Below are positions 9,422 to 17,579 of a DNA stretch of 64,000 nucleotides, one piece after another. Origin of the DNA: Buchnera aphidicola (Sipha maydis) (lineage in GTDB: Bacteria > Pseudomonadota > Gammaproteobacteria > Enterobacterales > Enterobacteriaceae). Location: NCBI RefSeq assembly GCF_024029855.1, contig NZ_CP097205.1, positions 398,391 to 462,390 of the forward strand. The letters are read 5' to 3'. The notes under the pieces are model-generated. The model had not been told where the DNA came from, made no database searches, and saw only the letters and a program-made list of their open reading frames with translations. A program made the position numbers and the translations under genes. The first letter of the stretch is position 1. Every line of letters begins with the position of its first letter.

Positions 9422-9594
9422 ATATTCCTTTAAAAATAAAAATTTTTGTATTAATATAATAATTATAACATGGATACATTAAAAAATATAAATTTTAAAA
9501 TTGATATTTCAATTTATTTTAAATATTTTATTATAATAATTGTTTATACACAATTAATTCTATAATATATTTTGACTTAGGTTATTTAAAAATC

Positions 9595-11019
9595 ATGAAA
9601 AATAATTCTATAGATCATGAAAATTCAAAGATTAAACAATTATATAAAAATATTTTTTTTTATTTTACAAAAAATAGAAAAATATTTATTTTATTTATAT
9701 TTTTGAGTGTAATTATTTTTTCTTTTTCTTTTTTTTTAGTAAAAAGATCGAACTATATTATTGTATATAAGAATTTATCTGAAAGGTATAATGTTCAAAA
9801 AGTTTTTAAACAATTAAAGAGTTTAAAGATTCCATATAAATATTCATTTCAGTATGATTTTTTGTCTATTCCTTCAGATAAAATAGATGTATTTTATGCT
9901 CATCTGAATGATATGCATTTAAATAATGAAAATCTTCCAGGATTTGAGTTATTAGATCAAGAAAAATTTGGTTCTAGTTCTTTTCTTGAAGAAATAAATT
10001 ATCAGCGAGCGTTAGAAGGAGAACTTTCTCGTACTATAGAAAAGTTTCATGCTGTTCAAAGTGCGCGTGTTCATCTTGTTTGTGTAAAAAATACACCCTT
10101 TCTTGACAAAGATAGTTTTTCTTCTGCAGCTGTTTTTATTACAATTGACAAAAGTATTCAATCAAATATTCATTTATATTATTCAATAATTTGTTTATTA
10201 TCAAATAGTATTTTCAATTTAAAAAAAGAAAATATTACTATTGTGAATCAGTATTGTGATGTTTATAATGGAGATGATAAGATTTTTCAAAATAATCCAA
10301 AATTTCAACATATAGATTTTCATCAATGTAATAAAAGTCACTTGATAGAAAAAAAAAAATGTGATTTAGATATTCTAAATGCATGTAATAAAATGCCTAC
10401 AGAGTGTTATTTTTTTATTGAAGAAAAATTAAGATCAGTTTATAATATAAAGGGTTTAAACAAAAAAGAATTTTTTAATTTAAAAAAAAATAATGTAAAT
10501 TTTTTTAAAAATAATAATTTTAATATACAGTTACTACAAGGTTCTAATAAAAAAAATGTTATACATACTCGTTCTTTGCGCTGTCAAATATATGATGTCT
10601 TAAAAGAAAAAATTAAAAGTACACAATTTTTACATATTACTGGTGTCAGAAATAATAGTATAAAGTATCAAGAAAAAGATAATTTTTTAGATTTAAAAAG
10701 TTTTTTAAATATTAATACTATTATGAAAAAAAGTATAAATTTTGCTAGATTTATAAGAGAATCTTTTAATATTCTACATTGTAGATTTTTTAATACTAAT
10801 GGGTTTATTTTTAAGAATATTCCTGTAGAGAAAGATAAATATTTAAAAAAAAAAATACTTTTATTTCCTTGGTTTTTAATGTTTTTTTTTGCTGTTTTAT
10901 TTATGACTTCTTTTGTTTCTTTTAAGAAATTTATGCAAAAAATAAAGAATAATAAAAAAGTAGAAGTTATACATGATTTTACACAATATTATCAAAATAA
11001 AAATATGAAAGAAAAATAA
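9595..11019 (+). CDS. fliF: Flagellar MS-ring protein FliF, short C-terminus
   Basis: FliF forms the membrane MS ring that houses the flagellar export gate. The protein has a first membrane helix near residues 29-51, ring-building domains with LPGFELLDQEKFGSSSF and EINYQRALEGELSRTIE (both FliF signatures), and a second membrane helix near 423-445. It is 474 aa, against about 552 in E. coli. After the second helix only about 30 residues remain, so most of the cytoplasmic tail that binds FliG is missing. The middle of the periplasmic region is also poorly conserved and Lys/Asn-rich. fliG itself is not downstream. A ring without a rotor is the natural reading (inference). Confidence 0.93.
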   Translation: MKNNSIDHENSKIKQLYKNIFFYFTKNRKIFILFIFLSVIIFSFSFFLVKRSNYIIVYKNLSERYNVQKVFKQLKSLKIPYKYSFQYDFLSIPSDKIDVFYAHLNDMHLNNENLPGFELLDQEKFGSSSFLEEINYQRALEGELSRTIEKFHAVQSARVHLVCVKNTPFLDKDSFSSAAVFITIDKSIQSNIHLYYSIICLLSNSIFNLKKENITIVNQYCDVYNGDDKIFQNNPKFQHIDFHQCNKSHLIEKKKCDLDILNACNKMPTECYFFIEEKLRSVYNIKGLNKKEFFNLKKNNVNFFKNNNFNIQLLQGSNKKNVIHTRSLRCQIYDVLKEKIKSTQFLHITGVRNNSIKYQEKDNFLDLKSFLNINTIMKKSINFARFIRESFNILHCRFFNTNGFIFKNIPVEKDKYLKKKILLFPWFLMFFFAVLFMTSFVSFKKFMQKIKNNKKVEVIHDFTQYYQNKNMKEK

Positions 11020-11460
11020 AAATCTAATTTTCTTTAAAAAATTTATATAAATAAATGATTTTTAATTTTATTACTTTCAAGTTAATTTATAGATATTAAA
11101 TAAAATAAAAAAGGATATTATTTTATTTTTTGAAAGAAATGTTTTTTTTATGAATTTCTATAAAATTATATAAAATATAATAGGATAATTAAAATTCTGA
11201 AATTTTTAAAGATTACAAAATAATTGATTTCATTATGTAAAGAAATCAATTATTTGATAGCATTTAAATGCTAGATAAATATATTAAGAATAAAAAAAAA
11301 AATAAGAAAATAAATATTTTTAATTTTTAAAATTAAATATTTTATTCAATATAAAAATAAAAGTTTTTTATAACTTTTAAAATAAAATAATTTAAAAATT
11401 ATATCTTGTTTAATATAATTTATCTGTATTTTAAAAAAATAAATTTTTGAGAATAATATA
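11020..11460. other. Gene-free spacer where fliG to fliN are missing
   Basis: In E. coli and larger Buchnera genomes the switch, ATPase and hook-length genes (fliG, fliH, fliI, fliJ, fliK, fliM, fliN) lie between fliF and fliP. Here only about 440 A+T-rich bases remain, with no recognisable coding remnant. Two inverted repeats, described separately, are the only structure seen. A promoter for fliPQR may lie here. Confidence 0.6.
11218..11273. repeat. Tandem inverted repeats between fliF and fliP
   Basis: A perfect 14-bp inverted repeat (11218-11231 with 11242-11255, AAATAATTGATTTC/GAAATCAATTATTT, 10-base loop) is followed 2 bases later by a 16-base perfect palindrome (11258-11273, TAGCATTTAAATGCTA). 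No T-run follows on the plus strand, so this is not a standard terminator for fliF. It could be an RNA processing or stabilising element, or a leftover of the deletion junction. Confidence 0.5.
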
Positions 11461-12201
11461 ATGATATTTCGTAGTTTTTTATTTTTATTTTTATGCTTTT
11501 TTCCTTCTCAAGCTTATGCAAATAATCTAGATGTAATAAATAATTTCTGGAAAGATAATGCATTTTTATTTGAAAATACTGTTTCTATAAAAACTTTTAT
11601 CATTGTTTTTTTATTAACATGTTTTCCATTTTTTCTGTTAGCAATGACATGTTTTACGAGAATTATAATAGTTTTTGGAATATTAAGAAACGCAATGGGA
11701 ACTCCATATCTTCCTTCTAATCATATTTTAATTAGTTTATCTTTATTTTTAACTTTTTTTATTATGGAACCTGTTTTTAAAAAAATTTATTCTAAAGCTT
11801 ATGTTCCTTATGTACAAAAAAAAATTACTTTTGATGTTGCATGTCAGAGAAGTTGGTGTCCATTAAGAGTTTTTATGTTAAAACAAATGCATAAAAAAGA
11901 TTTATTATTTTTTTCAAAACTTGCGCATATAAATTCAATTAAAGATATTAAAGATGTTCCAGTCCGTGTTTTGATACCTTCTTTTATTATGAATGAAATA
12001 AAAACAGCATTTAAAATTGGAGTAACTATTTTTATTCCTTTTTTAATTATTGACTTATTAGTTTCGAGTGTTCTTATGTCTTTAGGAATGATGATGGTTC
12101 CTCCTTCGACAATTTCTTTGCCTTTAAAATTAATTATTTTTGTTATGTCGAATGGTTGGCAATTACTGATGGAATCATTAGTATATAGTTTTCGTACATA
12201 A
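11461..12201 (+). CDS. fliP: Flagellar export-gate protein FliP
   Basis: FliP forms, with FliQ and FliR, the export gate of the flagellar type III secretion apparatus in the inner membrane. At 246 aa it has the E. coli length (245). A cleavable signal peptide is visible at residues 1-20 (ending SQAYANN), as in E. coli FliP. Four membrane segments and the family blocks TCFTRIIIVFGILRNAMGTP, VRVLIPSFIMNEIKTAFKIG and SLGMMMVPPSTISLPLKLI are conserved. High conservation here, next to a degraded fliF, suggests the gate is under selection. fliO, usually upstream, is absent. Confidence 0.97.
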   Translation: MIFRSFLFLFLCFFPSQAYANNLDVINNFWKDNAFLFENTVSIKTFIIVFLLTCFPFFLLAMTCFTRIIIVFGILRNAMGTPYLPSNHILISLSLFLTFFIMEPVFKKIYSKAYVPYVQKKITFDVACQRSWCPLRVFMLKQMHKKDLLFFSKLAHINSIKDIKDVPVRVLIPSFIMNEIKTAFKIGVTIFIPFLIIDLLVSSVLMSLGMMMVPPSTISLPLKLIIFVMSNGWQLLMESLVYSFRT

Positions 12202-12267
12202 AAAATTAAACGAAAAAAAAAATATTTTTTTGATAGGATTTTAAAGATAAAGGTATTTTCACATAAA

Positions 12268-12531
12268 ATGTTTATGAAGAATGTTTTTTTGGATGCAATA
12301 AAAATTTTATTTTTACTATCATGCCCTTTATTGTTTTCTGTTTTTTTTGTTGCAGTAATTATAAGTACTCTCCAAGCAGCTACGCAAATTAATGAACAAA
12401 CTTTATCTTTTATACCAAAAATTATTACTGTTTTTATTATTTTATTTTTTTTTGGTCCATGGATGATCGATGTATTAATTCAATATATAAATAGTTTGTT
12501 TAAAAGTATAATATATATTATTGCTGAATAA
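12268..12531 (+). CDS. fliQ: Flagellar export-gate protein FliQ
   Basis: Small membrane protein of the flagellar export gate, 87 aa (E. coli 89). Two long hydrophobic helices flank the family sequence STLQAATQINEQTLSFIPKII. A second methionine at residue 3 is an equally possible start. It follows fliP by 66 bases and precedes fliR by 18, keeping the fliP-fliQ-fliR order. Confidence 0.95.
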   Translation: MFMKNVFLDAIKILFLLSCPLLFSVFFVAVIISTLQAATQINEQTLSFIPKIITVFIILFFFGPWMIDVLIQYINSLFKSIIYIIAE

Positions 12532-12549
12532 ATATATGAATAAATTTAT

Positions 12550-13308
12550 ATGCAAAATTCGTACAATTTAATTGTATTAATAAATATAATTTTTTTTCTT
12601 TCTATAAGAGTTTTTTTTATTTTTTATAGTATTCCTTTTTTTAATAAATATTTAAATTTATATATTAAAGTTTATTTATCTGTTTTATTAAGTTTTGTTA
12701 CCGTTTTTTATATTCCATCGTGTAGTTTGTTATTTCCACATCGATCTGGATTAATTGTTTTTTTTGTACAAATTTTTGTAGGTACTTTTTTTGGATTATG
12801 TGTAAATTTAATTTTTTCTATTACTCACATTGCAGGAGAAATTTCTGGTTTACAAACTGGTTTATCTTTTTTTAATTTTTTTGATAATACAAATCGTACT
12901 AATTTTCCAGTTTTATCGCGTTTTTTCAATATTTTATTTATTTTTATTTTTTTATCATTGAATGGGCATTTTTGGATTATCATGATGCTTGTAAAAAGTT
13001 TTTATATATTTCCTTTTGATTGTGAATTTGTTTATTCTCGTATTATACTTTCAGGATTTCAATTATTTGAAGTAGTTTTTTTTAGCGGTATACAAATGAT
13101 ATTTCCTTTTATTTTGATTTTATTATGCATAAATTTAATTATATACTATTTGAATAAAATTTTTCCTCAGGTATTAATATATTCTGTTCTTTTTCCTATA
13201 ACTTCAATTGTAGTGATTTTATTATTATATCTTTCAATATATTATTTTATTCCTTTCTTAAAAATTTATTGTGATAAAATGTTTGTATTAACTTTTGATT
13301 TTATTTAA
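12550..13308 (+). CDS. fliR: Flagellar export-gate protein FliR
   Basis: Third component of the flagellar export gate, a polytopic inner-membrane protein. It is 252 aa (E. coli 261) with about six hydrophobic stretches. The central family region (GEISGLQTGLSFFNFFDNTNRTNFPVLSRFFNILF) matches E. coli FliR's AGEIIGLQMGLSFATF region. It is the last gene of the fliPQR group and is followed by a hairpin terminator. The partners FlhA and FlhB are not in this window. Confidence 0.94.
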   Translation: MQNSYNLIVLINIIFFLSIRVFFIFYSIPFFNKYLNLYIKVYLSVLLSFVTVFYIPSCSLLFPHRSGLIVFFVQIFVGTFFGLCVNLIFSITHIAGEISGLQTGLSFFNFFDNTNRTNFPVLSRFFNILFIFIFLSLNGHFWIIMMLVKSFYIFPFDCEFVYSRIILSGFQLFEVVFFSGIQMIFPFILILLCINLIIYYLNKIFPQVLIYSVLFPITSIVVILLLYLSIYYFIPFLKIYCDKMFVLTFDFI

Positions 13309-13336
13309 AAGAGTTTCTTTTGATTGAGAAAGTAAT

Positions 13337-13370
13337 ATAGTATAAAAATACTACAGCATTTTTATACTAT
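13337..13370 (+). terminator. Terminator after fliR
   Basis: A perfect 13-bp stem (13337-13349 with 13358-13370, ATAGTATAAAAAT/ATTTTTATACTAT) and an 8-base loop lie 28 bases after the fliR stop. Sequence downstream contains a T7 run. On the other strand it could also close the rpmB-rpmG transcript. Confidence 0.7.
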
Positions 13371-13444
13371 TTGAATAAAATTTTTTTGAATTTTTCAATA
13401 TTTCTTGAAAATTATTTTTTTATGATTATGTGAACAAAAATATT

Positions 13445-13612
13445 TTATTTTATTTTATATTCTTTATATATAGTTCTTTTTTTTGCAATCGGATCATATT
13501 TTTTTAGTTCTAATTTTTTTGTTGTATTTCTTTTATTTTTTGTTGTTGTATAATAATGTCCAGTATTTAAAGAGGATATTAATTTTATTTTTTCTCGTAT
13601 TTTTTTAGCCAT
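13445..13612 (-). CDS. rpmG: 50S ribosomal protein L33
   Basis: A 55-aa frame on the minus strand reads [15 protein letters not shown], then [22 protein letters not shown] and a basic end. This is the length and pattern of E. coli L33 (55 aa; family blocks [17 protein letters not shown] and LELKKFDP). It follows rpmB by 16 bases in the same operon, as in E. coli. The cysteine pairs found in some L33 proteins are absent, as in the enterobacterial form. Confidence 0.96.
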   Translation of the reverse strand: MAKKIREKIKLISSLNTGHYYTTTKNKRNTTKKLELKKYDPIAKKRTIYKEYKIK

Positions 13613-13628
13613 TTGAATTCCTTTTGTA

Positions 13629-13862
13629 TTATTTCAATTGTTTTATTTTGTTTTCTTGTAGTACTTTTTCAATACTTTTTTTATTAATTATTCTAATAGC
13701 TCTTGTAGATAATTTTAATTTAATAAATTTTTTTTTTTTAGCAATCCAGAATTTATGAGTTTTTAAATTAATGTTAAATTTTCTTCTAGTAGTATTTAAA
13801 GAATGTGATTTTTTATTTCCAAAAAGACTTTTTTTTCCAGTAATTTGACATATTTTTGGCAT
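13629..13862 (-). CDS. rpmB: 50S ribosomal protein L28
   Basis: Small basic protein of the large ribosomal subunit, 77 aa against 78 in E. coli. The N-terminus ([33 protein letters not shown]) matches [33 protein letters not shown]. It is the first gene of rpmB-rpmG, with a ribosome binding site (AAGGAA) just upstream. Confidence 0.97.
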   Translation of the reverse strand: MPKICQITGKKSLFGNKKSHSLNTTRRKFNINLKTHKFWIAKKKKFIKLKLSTRAIRIINKKSIEKVLQENKIKQLK

Positions 13863-14041
13863 GGTTTATTCCTTGAAAAAAATTTACATAAAATAAATTT
13901 TTTTATATAAAATTTTTTACAGCTTTGATATAGATAGAAATAATAAAATATTATTAATTTATTTTTTTTTTAAATTTTAATATAGAAATTTTTATATATT
14001 GATTTTTCAATCAATAATATATTAATTATTTTCTGTAATAT

Positions 14042-14578
14042 TTATCGTGTGTTTTGTGAATATCTCTTTACGGATAATAAAATTTCTTTTTTTGCATGTT
14101 TTGCATTTTCCCATTTTATAATTTTTGTCCATTTTTCTTTTTCTAGTTTTTTATAACATTCAAAAAAATGTTCTATTTTTTTTAATAAATTTTTTGATAG
14201 ATCTTTTACTTCTTTAATTTTTTTGTTTTTTTTGCAAACATTATTAGTAGGAACACATATTATTTTATGATCGAATCCAGATTCGTCTTGCATATTCAGC
14301 ATACCTATCGGTCTGCATTCAATGACAGAATATGGTAGTAAAGGGTAAGAAGTAATTACCAAAGCATCTAAAGGATCTTCGTCAAGAGAGAGTGTTTTAT
14401 TAATAAATCCATAATTACATGGATAAAACATGGCTGTAGGAATAATTCTATCAACAAAAAGCATATTATTTTTTTTATTTATTTCATATTTTATTGGATA
14501 AGAATTAGCTTGTATTTCAATGATTACATATATTTTTTCTGGAATTTTCTTTCCAGATGGTATTTTATTTATATTCAT
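14042..14578 (-). CDS. ppa: Inorganic pyrophosphatase
   Basis: Splits pyrophosphate released by biosynthesis, pulling those reactions forward. It is 178 aa (E. coli 176) and soluble. The metal-binding block DEDPLDALVI (residues near 66-75) is intact, as are YEINKKNNMLFVDRI, FYPCNYGFI, and the GFDHKIICVP region. It is transcribed alone, divergent from pmbA. Confidence 0.97.
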   Translation of the reverse strand: MNINKIPSGKKIPEKIYVIIEIQANSYPIKYEINKKNNMLFVDRIIPTAMFYPCNYGFINKTLSLDEDPLDALVITSYPLLPYSVIECRPIGMLNMQDESGFDHKIICVPTNNVCKKNKKIKEVKDLSKNLLKKIEHFFECYKKLEKEKWTKIIKWENAKHAKKEILLSVKRYSQNTR

Positions 14579-14804
14579 ATTATATACTTGTAATTTTTAT
14601 AAAAATAAAGATTAATTTTTTTTACATTATATGTTTTACATATCATAATAGCAATTTTAGAACTTTTATTTTTTTTTATTTTTTTTTTTTTTTTTTTTTT
14701 TTTTTGAATTGTTCATATTGAAGATTTTAATATTTTTGAAAATTTTTATAAAAAAATATGTTACAGGATAAATAAATTATTAATCAAAAATGAAAGGGTA
14801 ATAA
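14579..14804. other. ppa-pmbA divergent spacer with a 27-base T run
   Basis: Spacer of about 225 bases holding the promoters of both neighbours. It contains an uninterrupted run of 27 T (14679-14705), the longest homopolymer in the window, preceded by further T-rich sequence. No gene or fold is visible. Such a run is a likely site of length variation between individual symbiont genomes. Confidence 0.6.
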
Positions 14805-16154
14805 ATGTATGAATTAAAAGATATTTTAAAAGATGAACAAACTTTAAAAAAAATTATTTTTCAAGCTCTTTTTGAACTTCAAGGGAAAGTGGATGATTCT
14901 CATATATGTATTCAAAAAACTTATAATAATATTATAACAGTAAGAAATGGATTAACAGAATATATAGAGTTTAGTGATGACATTTTTTTTTCTATTACTG
15001 TATACTTAAATCATAGGAAAGGAACTGTTACATCAACTGATATTAGTATAAAATCTTTAAAAAGAACTATAAATTCTGCTATTGAAATTGCTAAATTGAC
15101 TTCACCTGATTATAATTCAGGTCTTCCAAAATTTAATTTATTTTCTTATGAAGCATTAGATCTTGATTTATTTCATCTTTCTATTTTAGATCTAAAAGAT
15201 GGAGTAAAATTAGCTCGTTTAACTGAAAAATATGCTTTGAACTTTGATAAAAGAATTATTAATACAGAAGGTAGTTGTTTTTCTTCTAGTATAAAAATTA
15301 CTGCTTTTGGAAATACGAAAGGAATTGTTCAAACATATAAATCTAGTGAATATTCTTTATCTGTTTGTACTATTTCTCAAGAGAGACATTCGAAAAAAAA
15401 AGAAAGAGATTATTATTATTCTATTTCAAGAAAGTTCAATGATTTAAAATCTCCGAAATATATAGGGAATAAATGTTCAGAAAGAGCTTTAATGCGTTTA
15501 AATTCACATAAAATATCTACTCAAAAATTATCTGTTATTTTTATTTCGGATATATCTTCAGAAATATTTGATTGTTTAGCACAAGCTATTCAAGGAGATA
15601 AAGTATATAAAAAATCTACTTTTTTATTAAATAGTTTACAGAAAGTTATCTTTCCAGTTTGGTTAAATATATTTGAAAATCCTCATATAAAGAGAGGTCT
15701 TTATTCTGCTCCTTTTGATAATGAAGGAACTTTGACAAAACCACGTTTTATTGTAAAAAATGGAGTTTTACAGACATGGTTGTTAAATTCTTATTCTGCA
15801 AGAAAATTAAATTTACAGAATACAGGGCATGCAGGCGGTATTTATAATTGGATTTTTTTACAAAAAAATAATATTGCACTAGAATTTTTGTTACAAAAAA
15901 TGAATTTTGGATTAGTTATAACAGATTTTATGGGAGATGGATTTAATTTAGTAAACGGAGATTTTTCAAGAGGCGCGTCAGGATATTTGATAGAAAATGG
16001 AACTTTTAAACATGCTATTAGTGAAATCACTGTTTCTGGAAATTTAAAAGAAATATATAAAAATATTGTTTGTATGAGTAATGATTATGATAGAAGAAAA
16101 AGTATACAATCAGGATCAATTTTAATATCTGAAATAAATATTTCAGGAATGTAG
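14805..16154 (+). CDS. pmbA: Metalloprotease-family protein PmbA (TldE)
   Basis: TldE/PmbA is one half of the TldD-TldE heterodimeric protease, which in E. coli processes microcin B17 and degrades CcdA. The protein is 449 aa (E. coli 450). Family blocks are LTRNGLTE-like TVRNGLTEYIEFSDD, the KGTVTSTDIS segment, SIQGDKVYKKSTF, APFDNEGT, LLNSYSARKLN and the C-terminal GDFSRGASGYLIENG. TldD, which carries the metal site, is not in this window. Its role in an endosymbiont without microcin is unknown. Confidence 0.95.
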   Translation: MYELKDILKDEQTLKKIIFQALFELQGKVDDSHICIQKTYNNIITVRNGLTEYIEFSDDIFFSITVYLNHRKGTVTSTDISIKSLKRTINSAIEIAKLTSPDYNSGLPKFNLFSYEALDLDLFHLSILDLKDGVKLARLTEKYALNFDKRIINTEGSCFSSSIKITAFGNTKGIVQTYKSSEYSLSVCTISQERHSKKKERDYYYSISRKFNDLKSPKYIGNKCSERALMRLNSHKISTQKLSVIFISDISSEIFDCLAQAIQGDKVYKKSTFLLNSLQKVIFPVWLNIFENPHIKRGLYSAPFDNEGTLTKPRFIVKNGVLQTWLLNSYSARKLNLQNTGHAGGIYNWIFLQKNNIALEFLLQKMNFGLVITDFMGDGFNLVNGDFSRGASGYLIENGTFKHAISEITVSGNLKEIYKNIVCMSNDYDRRKSIQSGSILISEINISGM

Positions 16155-16213
16155 AATAAATTTTGTAATAAAGTTTTTATTTCAGTGGATAATGATTATA
16201 TAAAATTTATTTC

Positions 16214-16609
16214 TTTTGAAGTTGACCGATAAGCCGGGTTCTGTTTTAGACAATCATTTATCTTGACTAAATATCACTATTTAGTTCTAGCAGCCTACCC
16301 AGGTTTAAGTACGGACAAATACTGTATTTACCTATATTTGGCCTTGCTCAAAGAGGAGTTTACCGAAGCTATAAACTGTTACCAATTTATACGGTGCGCT
16401 TTTACCGCACCTTTTCACCCTTTCCGTTTATTAAATAATATTTAAAATAAACAAAAATATTTAATATTTTGGTGGTTATTTTCTGTGGCACTTTTCGTAG
16501 ATTGACATCTCCCAGATGTTATCTGGCTCTTTTGTCCTATAGAGCCCGGACTTTCCTCTCTTTTTATTTTTTTAATATTCTAAAAAAGAGCGATTGTCTG
16601 GTCAACTTC
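16214..16609 (-). ncRNA. rnpB: RNase P catalytic RNA
   Basis: Ribozyme that removes the 5' leader of pre-tRNAs. The minus strand starts GAAGTTGACCAGACAATCGC, matching the E. coli M1 RNA 5' end, then carries the conserved GAGGAAAGTCCGGGCTC block. It ends with CAGAACCCGGCTTATCGGTC and AACTTC, the M1 RNA 3' end that pairs with the 5' end. The conserved core elements GGTAAACTC, GAGCAAG and AGGGTG are readable in between. Length is about 396 nt (E. coli 377). The 5' end lies 10 bases after the rsmI stop. Reading frames seen on the opposite strand here are spurious. Confidence 0.97.
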
Positions 16610-16618
16610 ATTTTAAAT

Positions 16619-16624
16619 ATTATA
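16619..16624 (-). promoter_or_regulatory. Probable -10 box of rnpB overlapping the rsmI stop codon
   Basis: A perfect TATAAT on the minus strand ends 9 bases before the rnpB 5' end. Three of its bases are the TAA stop codon of rsmI. A TGACA-like -35 box sits about 15-16 bases upstream, inside rsmI. Because only 10 bases separate rsmI from rnpB, an independent rnpB promoter has to lie in the rsmI coding end. Confidence 0.5.
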
Positions 16625-17483
16625 ATAATTTTTTATTTTTGTCATTATTTTGTTTTTTTAACAGGTATTTATATAAAGAATTTTTTTTTATTTTATGTAT
16701 TTTGGATGTTAATAATGCTGTTTTTTTTAAAGAAAAATATTTTTTTAAAATTTTTAATGTTTTTTTTATCTTTTCAGAAATTTTTTTTTTTTTATTGTAT
16801 CCTGAAATTATTAAAACTATTTCTCCTTTACAAATTATTTTATTTTTCTTATATTTATTAAATATATAAGAAATTTTATTACAATAAATTGATTCCCAAT
16901 ATTTAGTTAATTCTCTTGCTATTGTTATTTTTCTATTTTCTCCAAATTCTTTTAATAATTCTTTTAAACTTTTTTTAATTCTACGCGCAGTTTCAAAGAA
17001 AATTATTGTTCTTTCTTCGAATTTTAAAGATTTTATTTTTTTTATACGTTCTTTTTTTTTAGATGGAATGAATCCTTCAAAACAAAATCGGTTTGATGGA
17101 ATACCGGAAGCACTTAAAGCAGTAATAATTGAACACGCACCTGGTAAAGGAATAATTTTAATTTTTTTGAAATGACATTCTCGAATGAGTAAAAATCCTG
17201 GATCATTAATAGTAGGTGTTCCAGCTTCTGATACTAAGGCGATATTTTTTTTTTTTAAAAGATTAGAGATAATTTTTTTTATATTTTTAAATTCATTATG
17301 TTGATGTAAAGATATTATTGGTTTTTTGATATTAAAGTTATTTAATAATCTTAATGTTTTTTTATAATTTTCTGATGCTATATAATCAATTTTTTTTAAT
17401 GTTTCTATTGCTCTATAAGTTATATCAGATATGTTTCCTATTGGTGTTGGTACAATAAAAAGATTTCCAAAATTTTTTATCAT
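16620..17483 (-). CDS. rsmI: 16S rRNA 2'-O-ribose methyltransferase RsmI (YraL)
   Basis: Methylates the 2'-hydroxyl of C1402 in 16S rRNA near the decoding centre, using S-adenosylmethionine. The protein is 287 aa (E. coli 286). The tetrapyrrole-methylase fold is clear: LFIVPTPIGNISDITYRAIETL at the N-terminus, then LVSEAGTPTINDPGFLLI, PGACSIITALSASGIPSNRFCFEGFIP and the FFETARRI block. The C-terminal third is Lys-rich and divergent. It lies just upstream of rnpB and diverges from fabB. Confidence 0.95.
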   Translation of the reverse strand: MIKNFGNLFIVPTPIGNISDITYRAIETLKKIDYIASENYKKTLRLLNNFNIKKPIISLHQHNEFKNIKKIISNLLKKKNIALVSEAGTPTINDPGFLLIRECHFKKIKIIPLPGACSIITALSASGIPSNRFCFEGFIPSKKKERIKKIKSLKFEERTIIFFETARRIKKSLKELLKEFGENRKITIARELTKYWESIYCNKISYIFNKYKKNKIICKGEIVLIISGYNKKKKISEKIKKTLKILKKYFSLKKTALLTSKIHKIKKNSLYKYLLKKQNNDKNKKLL

Positions 17484-17579
17484 TTTTATTTAAGATATTT
17501 TATTTTTTATAAAATTATATCATATTTGTATAAATGTATTTTTTTGTTGTTTAAAAATATAAAAAATATTAGGAATTAT

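Noticed and set aside
16263-16869. Several reading frames on the plus strand, some over 90 codons
   Set aside because: They lie opposite rnpB and the 3' part of rsmI. Their apparent coding comes from the antisense of a conserved structural RNA and a real gene.
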